Positions 1-9,302 are shown, counted from the stretch's first letter. The stretch: DNA of 64,000 nucleotides from Paenibacillus qinlingensis (GCF_013204845.1 NZ_JABMKY010000007.1:186001-250000); one strand, 5' to 3'. The notes: generated by a model not told the origin, from the sequence alone. Numbers and translations are program-made.

Positions 1-1775
1 ATCGTCATGGGACGGCCTACAACCGTGACACCTTGATCGCCGACTACCATCAGTACGATTTGTTCTTGATCTGCACGCTTATTAATCTTTTGCTTCTCTG
101 CATCGCTCTTGACCGGTACGAAGTGAAAGTACAGATCATCGGTGAAGCCTTGAAGCGACTCGTTCGGGATGTTGATCTTGACGTTATCGGTCACGATGCC
201 GATGTCGATGTTGGCGTCTGCGAATAGGCCGCTTGCTTCTTTGGGCACCGTTACATGAACTTCAGACACCTCGTCCTTCGCATCCGGGATGATGATGTTA
301 GCCGTATTCAGTCCTGCTTCCCGAATAGCAGCCACTGACTGCTTCGCTTGCTGGATCGTCAACTGCACTTTATCGCTTTTTGTACCGTCGGCTTTGGTCG
401 TTCTTTCAATTTCCGCTTTCGACACCGGTGCTGTATCCTTGGATCCTGGCGCTTTCACATCGACTTGAATTATTTCCTTTACAGGTGCAGTGCTCTGGGA
501 CTCTTCTTGCGGCGATACCGTTACGCTGCCTGCGTGAAGTGTCTTTGTCATTTCCACAGCCAACGCGTCTGTCAGCGTGAATTGTTGGATACTGTTCTCG
601 TCGGTTATTGTTAAAGCTTTCACACCGTAAGACGCAGTAGCTTTGATTTTAAAAGTTATCATGAACAGGTTTTGACCGCCCGTTAGGAGTTGGTCGCCAC
701 CAGAGCTATCGGCCCAACCGGTCCTCAGATACCCGTCTTTATTGTTGTAAATGCTGTCAAACACGGTTGCTTGAGGTCCCGTTATAGTCATTACTTCAAG
801 CGCAGTAGCATCGAATGCCACGCGCATGCCGAACGAACCTACACCGGACGACGCTGAGTTCAGTGTAACAGGAACCTGCACGACGGTGCCGGGCTGGCTG
901 TTACGGGTACCGATCGAAACAGTAGCCGTACCTGCCGTTGCAGTCACAGGACCTGCAACTGGGCTTAGGATCGGTGATCCGGTGGTTGCACCACCGGATG
1001 CTACTGGCGTTACTTCAAAAAGAATATATTTGCCTAGTTGATCGTTTCCTAACTCAAAAGTCTTGCCCGTTGCCGCCGGAATGATCATTTTATCCGAGCC
1101 GGCCGAGTCACTGGCCTGATACCATTGGTAGGTAGATGCAGCCTCCGCGTTGCTTTCCGTATCCGCATAGGTGTAATTCCCTGTTAATGTCTCACCGACA
1201 TTCAGCGTACCGTCGATGCTGACATTGCTGGCCGTCGGGGTGTCGTTCAGTACCGTAACTTTGCCCGAAATCAATTGATTAATTTCTATTGGGTCCTGGT
1301 CTAGGGTAAACGAACCGCCATCCAGCGTAATATTCGTGTCTCCTGGAGCTGAAGTAGGATTAATGGCAAACTGCATGGAAAACACTTGTTTCCGTTCATC
1401 AATGAAGTTGTTGGGGAACATAGCTGCAGTGACATACACGCTGCCTGTGACCGAATTTGAGGTATCGAAAGTTCCAGCCTCCGCATCGTTAGCAATGGCC
1501 CCGGTTAGTGTCAGTATAGTTGGATCGTAATTCACTTTCATTGTATATTTCCGGAAGCTGTCGTCTACCATCATGGTATCACCTGGCTGCATATACACGG
1601 CGATAGACACTGTTTGTCCACTGTGACCAGAAGTACTGATCACTTCAGCTTTGAAAGTTGAGAGAGAGCCCGCATAGGCCATCGGAAGAAGTCCAAGCAG
1701 TAGGCAAGCCATCAGCAACAGTGAAATGGTGCGGCGAAGCGAACGATTTGTTAAGAAAGAATTCCGGTTCTTCAA
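1..1775 (-). CDS. Secreted cohesin-domain protein (3' end outside window)
   Basis: The frame is open from a TTG at 1775 to the window edge (at least 591 codons), with GGGAG about 8 bases upstream. It starts only 4 bases after the stop of the dockerin gene, so the two are co-transcribed and probably translationally coupled. Residues 1-33 are a signal peptide (RRT, then a leucine-rich core, then AYAG). Residues about 37-172 and 278-420 look like two cohesin folds: the second has the typical opening VSIGTRNSQPGTVVQVPV, then GSFGMRVAFDATALEV. Between them (about 178-268) is an Ig-like module (GETLTGNYTY ... KYILFEVTPVA) of the same type found three times in the neighbouring protein. The part after residue 430 is not recognised. 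Inferred role: cell-surface or secreted scaffold binding a dockerin partner. The cohesin call is from pattern only. Confidence 0.75.
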   Translation of the reverse strand, partial: MKNRNSFLTNRSLRRTISLLLMACLLLGLLPMAYAGSLSTFKAEVISTSGHSGQTVSIAVYMQPGDTMMVDDSFRKYTMKVNYDPTILTLTGAIANDAEAGTFDTSNSVTGSVYVTAAMFPNNFIDERKQVFSMQFAINPTSAPGDTNITLDGGSFTLDQDPIEINQLISGKVTVLNDTPTASNVSIDGTLNVGETLTGNYTYADTESNAEAASTYQWYQASDSAGSDKMIIPAATGKTFELGNDQLGKYILFEVTPVASGGATTGSPILSPVAGPVTATAGTATVSIGTRNSQPGTVVQVPVTLNSASSGVGSFGMRVAFDATALEVMTITGPQATVFDSIYNNKDGYLRTGWADSSGGDQLLTGGQNLFMITFKIKATASYGVKALTITDENSIQQFTLTDALAVEMTKTLHAGSVTVSPQEESQSTAPVKEIIQVDVKAPGSKDTAPVSKAEIERTTKADGTKSDKVQLTIQQAKQSVAAIREAGLNTANIIIPDAKDEVSEVHVTVPKEASGLFADANIDIGIVTDNVKINIPNESLQGFTDDLYFHFVPVKSDAEKQKINKRADQEQIVLMVVGDQGVTVVGRPMT

Positions 1776-1779
1776 GAGG

Positions 1780-4113
1780 TTACACTCCCTTTCCAAGATA
1801 GATATCGAGAATCAGCTGGGCGTCAGTCGCATCGACTTTATTGTCGCCGTTCATATCCAGGGCTTTAAGCTGCTCATTGGTAAGGGTAAGTTTCCCCTGT
1901 GAGTATCTCGTAGCGTACAGCGCATCGACGGGCGTAACCATGCCGTCTCCGTTGACGTCCCCTTTGAGTACCCCGACCGGGCTGAGCGTCGAGCTGCTGT
2001 CGGCAATGCCCGGTGTAGTACCGGAAGCTGCTGCAGGTGTGACTTCGAAAATAATGTACTTGCCGTACTGCTCCGCTTTCAATGTCAACGTCTTCGAGGT
2101 TGCACCGGCAATGGCCGTTTTGTTCGAACCGCTTGCATCATCGGCAGTGTACCACTGGAACATTGTGCCTGCCTCGGCGTCGTTATCGCCATCCGCATAC
2201 GTATAGCTGCCGTTCAGCGTCTGATTGAGCATCAGGCTGCCAGAAATGATTACATTGCTGGCGAACGGCGCGGAGTTCGCCAGTACAGCCGATGTACTCG
2301 TATACGTCGCAGGTATACCGTTCAGCGTACCGATTGTCGCAACAGGTGTCACTTCGAAGGTGATATATTTGCCAGCTTCTGCACTGGTCAAGCTCAGGTT
2401 GGCTGTTGTCGCGCTTGGGATGGCCGCTTTGCCAGTTCCCGCAGCATCCGTTGCCGTGTACCATTGGAACGTCGTTGTACCTTCAAGGTCACTCTCCGTA
2501 TCGCCATACGTATATGTTCCAGTCAAAGTATTGCCTTCCTTCAGCGTTCCTGTGAAGCTGACGCCCGTTGCTGTTGGCGCTTCGTTCGCTAGTACCGCGC
2601 TGGCGCTTGTATACGTCGTAGGCGTACCGTTCAGCGTACCAGTTGTCGCAACAGGTGTCACTTCAAAGGTGATATATTTGCCAACTTCTGCACTGGTCAA
2701 GCTCAGCGTGGTTGTTGTTGCACTTGGAATGGCTGTTTTATCAGTTCCCGCAGCATCCGTTGCCGTGTACCATTTAAACGTCGTTGCTCCTTCCGTATCG
2801 CTCTCCGTATCGCTGTACTGGTACGTGCCTGTCAGTGTGTTGCCTTCCTTCAGCGTACCAGTGTAGTTGACACTTGTTGCGGTCGGTTTATAGTTCGACG
2901 GTCCCATCTGCGCAACGCGCACTTGGTTGGCAGTTCCATCGCTTTCCGGGAAAATCGCATAAAGTGAGCTATCGAACACGGTCAAGTAACCGTAGGTAGC
3001 GCTCATAGAAGTATTTTTATTCAAGCCTTGTGTTGTGTTGCCGTCAGTCCACGTCCATGTCTGGCCGTCGTATTGTTTGACACGAACGTGAGAATTTCCC
3101 AAGCCCTCTTGCCAAATCAGGTACAGATTATCATCGAAAACCGTCATTCGGGGCAACCCGGCGAATGCGTTTATACCGCTGTAACTGATCCCAGAGCCGC
3201 CGTCGATCAACGTCCAGTTCACACCGTCATACTTTTTGACACGAATCTGGTTATCCTCAGACCAAGCAACGTATAATTCGTTGTTATAGGATGCTAGTGT
3301 TGGTATATTGGCCCACTTAGTGGAGTCAATATTCAAACCTGTGTTGGGAATGCCACTGACAAAGTTCCATGAGGAACCGTCATACGATTTAACCCACACT
3401 ACCTTGCCGCTTGTGCTGTTGCTCTCAGACCAGGTAACGTAGAGTTTGCCATCATGTAAGGCTACTTCCGCATTTTGTCCAGCTTGTGTGGTATCTTTAT
3501 TTAACGGTGAACCGCCGCCGTTTACCGGACTCCAGCTGGAACTTCCGGAATACTTTTTGACCCTGAGACTACCGTAGGCTTCGTCCCATATGACATACAA
3601 TTCATTATTATATACAATGGGCTTCGGATTCCGGGCATTGTCGTTGACGTTCACGTTAATTCCGTTCGCTCCGCCGCCGTCAACGCTGCTCCATGTCGTG
3701 CCGTTGAATTTAGATATCCGTATCTGATACATTGAACTTACCTCTTGCCAAACTACGTAAAGCTCATTGTTGAACACCAATGGTGTCGGGTAGATTGCGT
3801 CCTTATTTGCATCTTTGTTCAATGGCGTGTTGTTATCCGCTGTGACCCAGGAGCCGTTGGCATACTTTTTCACACGAATTTGGCCATTCGTTCCATTCGA
3901 TTCCGACCAAGACGCATACAAAGTGCCGTTCAGAACGGCCATCTTAGGAGCAGCTGCAGCTTTCGATGGATTATAGTTAATACCTGTCGCTGCATTTCCA
4001 TCAACGAAATCCCAGGATGCGGCCCTTACAGTAGTACTGTACAGCAAGACCAGTGCGATAAACAGCAGCATGGCAGCTGCGAAGCCGGAACCCCTATACG
4101 AAAATCTTTTCAA
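1780..4113 (-). CDS. Secreted beta-propeller / Ig-like protein with C-terminal dockerin
   Basis: The chosen start is TTG 4113 because GGGGGAGGG lies 7 bases upstream; an in-frame TTG at 4131 sits before that site and is less likely. The protein (777 residues) begins with a signal peptide (KRFSYRGSGF, hydrophobic core, VRA-AS). About six repeats of roughly 60 residues follow (NNELYVVW..E, then IRVKKY, then W), typical of a beta-propeller. Next come three near-identical Ig-like modules (GNTLTGTY ... GKYITFEVTPVA). The last 60 residues are a type I dockerin with two calcium loops (DVNGDGMVTPVD and DMNGDNKVDATD). No catalytic domain is visible, so the propeller may bind carbohydrate or protein. 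It is the first gene of an operon with the cohesin protein. Confidence 0.85.
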   Translation of the reverse strand: MKRFSYRGSGFAAAMLLFIALVLLYSTTVRAASWDFVDGNAATGINYNPSKAAAAPKMAVLNGTLYASWSESNGTNGQIRVKKYANGSWVTADNNTPLNKDANKDAIYPTPLVFNNELYVVWQEVSSMYQIRISKFNGTTWSSVDGGGANGINVNVNDNARNPKPIVYNNELYVIWDEAYGSLRVKKYSGSSSWSPVNGGGSPLNKDTTQAGQNAEVALHDGKLYVTWSESNSTSGKVVWVKSYDGSSWNFVSGIPNTGLNIDSTKWANIPTLASYNNELYVAWSEDNQIRVKKYDGVNWTLIDGGSGISYSGINAFAGLPRMTVFDDNLYLIWQEGLGNSHVRVKQYDGQTWTWTDGNTTQGLNKNTSMSATYGYLTVFDSSLYAIFPESDGTANQVRVAQMGPSNYKPTATSVNYTGTLKEGNTLTGTYQYSDTESDTEGATTFKWYTATDAAGTDKTAIPSATTTTLSLTSAEVGKYITFEVTPVATTGTLNGTPTTYTSASAVLANEAPTATGVSFTGTLKEGNTLTGTYTYGDTESDLEGTTTFQWYTATDAAGTGKAAIPSATTANLSLTSAEAGKYITFEVTPVATIGTLNGIPATYTSTSAVLANSAPFASNVIISGSLMLNQTLNGSYTYADGDNDAEAGTMFQWYTADDASGSNKTAIAGATSKTLTLKAEQYGKYIIFEVTPAAASGTTPGIADSSSTLSPVGVLKGDVNGDGMVTPVDALYATRYSQGKLTLTNEQLKALDMNGDNKVDATDAQLILDIYLGKGV

Positions 4114-4330
4114 CCTAAAGCCCTCCCCCAAAAGTGAATAAAGTGTTTTGCCGACAGCCGATGCCAGACCTTGATTGCAAATAGTCTTTAAGGCCTATTA
4201 ATTATCCCGACAAATAGGAAAATCAAAGTTTTTCTTCTTGGAATGGACGGGCTGTCTCCACAAATACTTCATTTCGACAAATTAAAACAAATATTTTCCC
4301 ATTATTATATGAAAATAGTCCCAACAGGCA

Positions 4331-4394
4331 TAGTGACGGATAGTCACTATTTTTCACCTAAAAGGATGTGAGGGCATTCGCATTACAGTATAAT
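4331..4394 (+). promoter_or_regulatory. Inverted repeat and -10 element upstream of the response regulator
   Basis: The 7-bp arms TAGTGAC (4331-4337) and GTCACTA (4343-4349) are a perfect inverted repeat with a 5-base centre, followed by a T run. A TATAAT lies at 4389-4394, about 35 bases before the response-regulator start, without a good -35 hexamer. The gap 4132-4429 separates divergent genes, so the repeat may be an operator. It could also be a short attenuating hairpin. Nothing else is visible in this gap. Confidence 0.35.
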
Positions 4395-4429
4395 AGAACC
4401 ATAGTAAGGGAGGAGTGAGAACATAAAGG

Positions 4430-5098
4430 ATGCGAAACCCTTTAAAAGTTATGATCGTGGAAGACGATGCTTTATTAAGAAGCGGATTGGAGCTCGTTAT
4501 TGAGTCCGAAGAAGATATGGAAGTCATAGGGGCTGCACCAAATGGGCTGGTGGCACTGCAAATATTAGAAACATCCCGCCCTGACCTCGTCCTTATGGAT
4601 GTGCAAATGCCGGAGATGGACGGCCTTTCCTGTATCAGAGAAATTCGGAAACGGGACGCTGAACTGCCAATTTTAATCCTTACTACTTTTAATGAAGAAG
4701 AATATATTTTCGAGGGACTTGCCGATGGTGCTAATGGCTACATCCTGAAGGGACTAGATTTCGAAAAGCTAGTCCAAGCGATTCGCGATACGGTAAACGG
4801 GCAATTTGTACTGCCGGCTGAAGTTGCCGCCAAGGTGGCGCAGTATGCCGCTACAAACAGTCATTATATGAAAGAAAAGCGATTAAAGCACTTTTTCGAA
4901 ACGGACAATCTATTCTCCAAATCAGAACAGCCTATCTTATCCTTGCTGCTCCAAAGATTGTCAAACAAAGAGATCGCCGACACCTTGTTTCTCACTGAAG
5001 GAACTGTCAAAAACAAACTATCGGTCATTTACGATAAGATGGGCGTTCAAAACCGTCAGGACGCGATTCGCAGTCTGGAAAGCAGAATCCTGAGCTAA
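4430..5098 (+). CDS. NarL/FixJ-family response regulator
   Basis: The 222-residue protein starts with a receiver domain (about 1-125): the acidic pair is E11/D12/D13, the phosphoacceptor is D57 (LVLMDVQMP), T84-T85 is the switch threonine region and K107 is the conserved lysine (GYILKG). A LuxR/NarL-type helix-turn-helix occupies about 165-215 (LSNKEIADTLFLTEGTVKNK). GGGAGGAG precedes ATG 4430. Its stop is only 2 bases from the stop of the convergently encoded histidine kinase, the likely partner. Targets are unknown. The dockerin/cohesin operon, which starts 316 bases away in the opposite direction, is a reasonable candidate. Confidence 0.9.
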   Translation: MRNPLKVMIVEDDALLRSGLELVIESEEDMEVIGAAPNGLVALQILETSRPDLVLMDVQMPEMDGLSCIREIRKRDAELPILILTTFNEEEYIFEGLADGANGYILKGLDFEKLVQAIRDTVNGQFVLPAEVAAKVAQYAATNSHYMKEKRLKHFFETDNLFSKSEQPILSLLLQRLSNKEIADTLFLTEGTVKNKLSVIYDKMGVQNRQDAIRSLESRILS

Positions 5099-5100
5099 GC

Positions 5101-6543
5101 TTATTCAGTGGCGGCAGGCAAATGAATATAGAATACGCTGCCCGCACCTGGTTCGCTTCTTACTCCGACCTTGCCCTGATGCTGCTCCACGATTTCTTGT
5201 ACAATTGCGAGTCCTAACCCGCTGCCCGATTGGTTGTTTTCTCGGTTGGTATAAAACCGGTTGAACACTTGTGTCTGCTCCGAATGCGATAATCCTTTGC
5301 CGAAATCCGCCACTTCGAGAACGAACTCGTAGCCGAGTCCGCTCGCGTCGGGCTGAATATAGCCTCTGAGCTCTATTACGTTGCTAATCCCCTTACTGAA
5401 TGTAACTGCGTTATCCATCAAATTCCGGAGTACCTGAAACATCCGGAATTTATCGATCCGCACATAGATAGCCCTCGCTACGCTGACGGTACCCGAGATA
5501 TCTTTCTTCAAGCTTATTCCCTCACTATTCATGTCCCCTTCGAACTTGCCGTACAGCTCCTCGATCCACGAACGAACCTCTATACGCTCACATTTAAACA
5601 CCATGTCCCGCGATTCCAGCTTGGACAATTCGAATAAATCATCGACAAGCCTTTTGACATAAGCAGTCTTGTCTAGTAATTGCCCTGTCATGCTCTGGTT
5701 GTCAGTAGACAGTTTTCCCTTCACCATTAACTGCAGGTAGGTCTGGATGCCAACGAGAGGCGTGCCTAGATCATGGGCAATATTCGCAAGCATCTTAGTT
5801 CGCTGCTTATTCGCCTCATGCAGACTTCGGGTTCGCTCAGTCACCTTGTCCTCAAGCTGCATATTCGCTGCACCAAGCTCTTTCACCAGCGCGTCGTTTC
5901 TTCGGGAAAGCCGTACATACCGGTGTGAAACAATGATCGCTTGAGCCATTATGAACGGAACAATACTGTAGCTGAACAGCTCAACCGTTTCCACCATTCG
6001 CAAGAAGTATAATGTATCATTCACCAGAGCGCAGCCGATGAGGATCAAGGTGAGCAGATGAATTAGAGCGCCTTCCCGCTTGCGCAAATACGCCTTTATA
6101 CCGACATAGATGATGAAGTAGAGCAGGAAAAAAGCCTTCAATGTAGTCTGTAACAGCATCGACTCCGTATAGATGCGGGTAGGGGTTATGCAAATAAACA
6201 GGAGCAGGCAGGCGGATACGATCACAGCAAGCTGCAGCATTAGCTTGTGAACCTCTCGGGGATATAAGCTTTTCATGAGAAACACAAGCGTGATGAAGGC
6301 GAAAATTTCGCTCGCATATTCCAACCAAGTTAACCATTCCCAACTTTCGAAATGAAGTAGTTCCTTGGACAAATACCCGTTGATGAATAATGTTCTCATC
6401 GAAACCGCAAGTGCAAAGAGACCGACGAACAAGGAAGGCTGATCCCTTTTTCTCATGCCGCACATGATCAGGTGGTAAATGCCGATCATCAGTAAACCGC
6501 CGATAACAAAGATATCGTAGAGCAGAGGCATCCGTATCGCCAT
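5101..6543 (-). CDS. 7TMR-DISM-type sensor histidine kinase, membrane and kinase part
   Basis: Seven hydrophobic segments occupy about residues 8-215 (7TMR-DISM membrane module), followed by a short coiled coil, a HisKA domain with H257 in NIAHDLGTPL, and an HATPase domain with the N box (LRNLMDNAVTFS), G1 (VADFGKGL) and G2 (SGSGLGLAIV). The kinase part looks complete and functional. The ATG at 6543 has no clear ribosome-binding site and falls where the extracellular domain should join, so this is most likely the 3' part of a frameshifted gene starting at 7123. Whether it is translated alone is uncertain. It is convergent with the response regulator, with 2 bases between the stops. Confidence 0.75.
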   Translation of the reverse strand: MAIRMPLLYDIFVIGGLLMIGIYHLIMCGMRKRDQPSLFVGLFALAVSMRTLFINGYLSKELLHFESWEWLTWLEYASEIFAFITLVFLMKSLYPREVHKLMLQLAVIVSACLLLFICITPTRIYTESMLLQTTLKAFFLLYFIIYVGIKAYLRKREGALIHLLTLILIGCALVNDTLYFLRMVETVELFSYSIVPFIMAQAIIVSHRYVRLSRRNDALVKELGAANMQLEDKVTERTRSLHEANKQRTKMLANIAHDLGTPLVGIQTYLQLMVKGKLSTDNQSMTGQLLDKTAYVKRLVDDLFELSKLESRDMVFKCERIEVRSWIEELYGKFEGDMNSEGISLKKDISGTVSVARAIYVRIDKFRMFQVLRNLMDNAVTFSKGISNVIELRGYIQPDASGLGYEFVLEVADFGKGLSHSEQTQVFNRFYTNRENNQSGSGLGLAIVQEIVEQHQGKVGVRSEPGAGSVFYIHLPAATE

Positions 6544-7123
6544 ATACGATGTCTCGGTTCATGCCGCCTTCGCGGAAAGAAAAATTCGACACTTGAACGA
6601 TAATTTCGACATCTCTCTGCTTTGGCTGGAAAAATACTAAATTTATATGGGACTTTGGCTGCTCGTCCTCCAACCGGGTTCCCACGGTTCCAAGTCCCGG
6701 TTTCTCTTCACCATCAATCCACAACCGGTAGGCGCTCCCGATCGCGCGAAGAAACAGGGACTTGTTTTTACCCAGGTCGGACTCAGGCAATTTCAAAATC
6801 AGCCGATAGGTGCCGAAACCATGACTAGAGAGTTCACTCCCATTTAAGGAGTCCTCGTGCCACGAAGAAGGTACCGATATATACGCAGGATTCAAGTTAT
6901 CACGTTCAAAATCTGCAGGCCCTAACAGCTGTTTCCAATAAAATTCCCACTCCCCCTGCAAAGGAATGATCGCTTGCTCTTTGGTACCATAATCTAGAAT
7001 CTCGACAACGCCTTTATGGGGCAGAGACAACCTCTCTTTCCCATCGGAAGCCGATGCTGCCGATATTCCCAACACGCTTATCACAAGTATCCATATTACT
7101 GCCATAATCGTCCATTTCTTCAT
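6529..7123 (-). pseudogene. N-terminal part of the frameshifted 7TMR-DISM kinase (signal peptide plus extracellular domain)
   Basis: The start ATG 7123 follows GGGGG with 5-base spacing; ATG 7135 is an alternative. The product has a signal peptide (MKKWTIMAVIWILV ... ASASD) and a 7TMR-DISM extracellular beta domain (PLQGEWEFYWKQLL, SSWHEDSL, GFGTYRLILKLP, FLRAIGSAYRLWIDG, VQVSNFSFREGG). After DIVYGDTDA the frame runs into unrelated sequence, while the expected continuation (MPLLYDIFVIGG) is in the next frame from about 6530. One extra base or two missing bases near 6528-6543 explains it. This frame happens to stay open to 6017, but that tail looks non-natural. Options are a true frameshift mutation, programmed frameshifting or a sequence error. 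Confidence 0.75.
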
Positions 7124-7283
7124 GTTTTCCCCCATATCCCCATAAACCACTTGGAAGTATATCACAATAGCATTTACCTTAGTAACAACAACCGTAAAGT
7201 ATGCCAAAAGGCACCCAGGGTTTTCCCGGAAATAGATGTAGGAAATCCAGTTAATCCTCAAAAGCTACCCGGCCTGGGAAGAT

Positions 7284-7316
7284 AAGTTAGCTATATTTTA
7301 TGAGAAACGCTAACTT
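7284..7316. promoter_or_regulatory. Inverted repeat in the divergent intergenic region
   Basis: AAGTTAGC (7284-7291) and GCTAACTT (7309-7316) are perfect 8-bp arms separated by 17 bases of AT-rich sequence. The region 7124-7471 lies between the divergent histidine kinase gene and the importer operon. The repeat could be an operator for either side. Its right half (AGAAACGCTAAC) loosely resembles a catabolite-repression (cre) site but does not meet the consensus. Confidence 0.3.
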
Positions 7317-7393
7317 CCAAGAAGGACGGTATAGACGTTTTTTCATGCCAATTGTAATGGAATTATTTAATGGTGACTACTTAATATCTTGTA

Positions 7394-7442
7394 AGAAATT
7401 CTAGAAATCACAGAAATTTATCCGATAGGCGGATGCTAATAT
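7394..7442 (+). promoter_or_regulatory. Importer operon promoter with phased AGAAAT boxes
   Basis: Three direct AGAAAT boxes start at 7394, 7403 and 7412, exactly 9 bases apart. An extended -10 (TGC then TAATAT, 7437-7442) lies 25 bases after the start of the third box, so that box overlaps the -35 position and no standard -35 is present. Almost the same arrangement occurs at 19861-19910 before the large secreted enzyme. This fits activation by an AraC-type regulator such as the YesN-like protein encoded in this operon (inference). Confidence 0.55.
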
Positions 7443-7471
7443 ACAAATATAAACAAAGACGAGGTGATGAC

Positions 7472-8419
7472 ATGCAAGCAAAACTGGCAACGGACGCCAT
7501 TCCCACCCCCAAAAAGCGGGATTCATGGATAAGAACAATAAGCAGATATAAAGTGATGTATGCTCTCTTATTTCCGGCATTAGTGTACTTTGCCGTATTC
7601 AAATATATTCCGATGGCGGGAATCATTATTGCTTTTAAAAACTATAACCTAGCTTTGGGTCTATGGGATAGCCCATGGGTGGGATTAAAAAATTTCAAAG
7701 ATTTTATCAATGGCGTTTATTTCTGGGACATTATGCGAAATACAATTATCATATCGCTGTATAAGCTCTTGTTCGGTTTCTCTGCTCCTATCGTACTTGC
7801 TTTGCTGCTTAATGAAGTGTATACCCAATGGTTTAAGAAAATCGTGCAAACGATCACGTATTTGCCCCATTTTCTGTCATGGGTCATTGTATATGGACTG
7901 ATGGTGGCGTTATTAGCGCCAGGTGATGGCCTGTTTAACATGATTTTTAAGGAAAATGGGATTCAGCCTATCTCCTTTCTAACGGAACCTGCCTGGGGTA
8001 GACTGCTGATCATCCTATCTGAAATATGGAAGGATATTGGCTGGGGAGCGATTCTTTACCTTGCTGCATTAGCAGGCATTGATCCAAGCTTGTATGAAGC
8101 AGCTCGCATTGATGGGGCTTCCAAGTCGAGACAGCTATGGCATGTCACATTACCCGGCATTCGAGGCGTCATTATTCTGATGCTGATCCTGAAATTAAGT
8201 CATATTCTAGACGCTGGTTTTGACCAGATATTCATGTTTGCGAACAGTTTTAACCAAGAGAAAATCGACATTATCGACACATGGGTATACCGTGAAGGGT
8301 TGGAGCGTCTGAAGATTGGTTTGGCTACGGCTGTGGGATTGTTTAAAGCTATCATCGGATTTGCTTTAGTTTTGGCTGCGAACAAGATTGCCAAAAAATT
8401 CGATGGGCAAATTTGGTGA
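7472..8419 (+). CDS. ABC sugar importer permease, LplB type
   Basis: This is an inner permease of a carbohydrate ABC importer (315 residues from ATG 7472). That start is chosen because GAGGTGAT lies 3-4 bases upstream and the longer frame from 7433 adds residues unlike the family. About six membrane segments are visible. The EAA loop that contacts the ATPase is clear (YEAARIDGASKSRQLWHVTLP). It is the first gene of an operon with the second permease, the lipoprotein and the sensor pair. No ATPase gene is present in the window; importers of this type usually use a shared MsmX-like ATPase encoded elsewhere. The substrate is probably an oligosaccharide released by the secreted enzymes of the locus. 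Confidence 0.92.
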   Translation: MQAKLATDAIPTPKKRDSWIRTISRYKVMYALLFPALVYFAVFKYIPMAGIIIAFKNYNLALGLWDSPWVGLKNFKDFINGVYFWDIMRNTIIISLYKLLFGFSAPIVLALLLNEVYTQWFKKIVQTITYLPHFLSWVIVYGLMVALLAPGDGLFNMIFKENGIQPISFLTEPAWGRLLIILSEIWKDIGWGAILYLAALAGIDPSLYEAARIDGASKSRQLWHVTLPGIRGVIILMLILKLSHILDAGFDQIFMFANSFNQEKIDIIDTWVYREGLERLKIGLATAVGLFKAIIGFALVLAANKIAKKFDGQIW

Positions 8420-8432
8420 GGTGGTTTTCAAA

Positions 8433-9302
8433 ATGATTAATATGACAGTCGGGGAAAAAGTATGGCAAGCCATCGTGTATTTTATTCTCATTATACTAGC
8501 CCTACTTTGCTTACTTCCCTTTCTATATGTGCTTGCTGTTTCAGTGACGCCGGAAGCGGAAGTAGTAAGAAAAGGGATTGTGATAATACCAGAGTCCTTT
8601 ACGTTCTTAGCCTATAAAGAAGTATTCATTTCGCATGGTATAGGGCAGGCGTATAAAATTACCTTGTTTCGAACGATCGTAGGCACGGCGCTTAATGTGC
8701 TTTTTACGGTACTAGCTGCTTATCCGTTATCCAAAAAGTATTTGCCAGGGCGCAGCACATTCTTAATTTTCATTGTGTTTACGATGATGTTCAGCGGAGG
8801 CTTAATTCCGACCTATTTGTTAATCCGCTCTCTAGGATTGCTAAACAGTCCGTGGGTATTGATTATCCCGCATCTCATTAGTGCATTTAATCTGGTCATT
8901 ATTAAAGGCTTTTTTGAGCAATTGCCTGCTGAAATCGAGGAATCGGCGAGGGTAGACGGTGCAAGTGAGCTTCAGGCGCTATGGCGAATTATTCTACCCC
9001 TTTCTATGCCCGTGCTTGCCACTGTTTCCTTATTTTATGCCGTAGGACATTGGAACAGTTATTTCGACGCCATTGTTTACTTGAATGATTCCAACTTAAT
9101 GCCGCTTCAAGTTGTCCTGCGCAACATTCTGCTTAACATTGCATCAGAAAGCGCTGAATCGATGGCTAATTCCGGAACAGTTAGCAAGTTCGCTGTGCAA
9201 ATGGCTGCTGTCGTCGTGACGACGGTTCCGATCTTAATCGTGTATCCATTTATGCAAAAGCATTTTACCAAAGGTGTGCTTATGGGATCGATTAAAGGTT
9301 AA
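8433..9302 (+). CDS. ABC sugar importer permease, LplC/YtcP type
   Basis: This is the second permease (289 residues). ATG 8433 is chosen because GAGGTGG ends 8 bases upstream, between the previous stop and this start; the frame is open from 8388 but overlaps the preceding gene. Six membrane segments are visible, with an EAA loop (IEESARVDGASELQALWRIILP) and the family C-terminus (FTKGVLMGSIKG). It pairs with the LplB-type protein. The gap to the lipoprotein gene (71 bases) contains a small ACGG/CCGT stem that might affect relative expression. Confidence 0.92.
   Translation: MINMTVGEKVWQAIVYFILIILALLCLLPFLYVLAVSVTPEAEVVRKGIVIIPESFTFLAYKEVFISHGIGQAYKITLFRTIVGTALNVLFTVLAAYPLSKKYLPGRSTFLIFIVFTMMFSGGLIPTYLLIRSLGLLNSPWVLIIPHLISAFNLVIIKGFFEQLPAEIEESARVDGASELQALWRIILPLSMPVLATVSLFYAVGHWNSYFDAIVYLNDSNLMPLQVVLRNILLNIASESAESMANSGTVSKFAVQMAAVVVTTVPILIVYPFMQKHFTKGVLMGSIKG

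Noticed and set aside
2225..2866. 213-codon plus-strand frame
   Set aside because: It is antisense to the Ig-like repeats of the dockerin protein; its regular composition mirrors those repeats and no ribosome-binding site is present.
6017..6528. Long continuation of the kinase N-terminal frame
   Set aside because: It overlaps the well-conserved membrane and kinase coding sequence in another frame and has a non-natural composition rich in His, Arg and Cys.
7300..7315. cre site before the importer operon
   Set aside because: GAGAAACGCTAACT misses the first conserved bases of the consensus; kept only as part of the inverted repeat.
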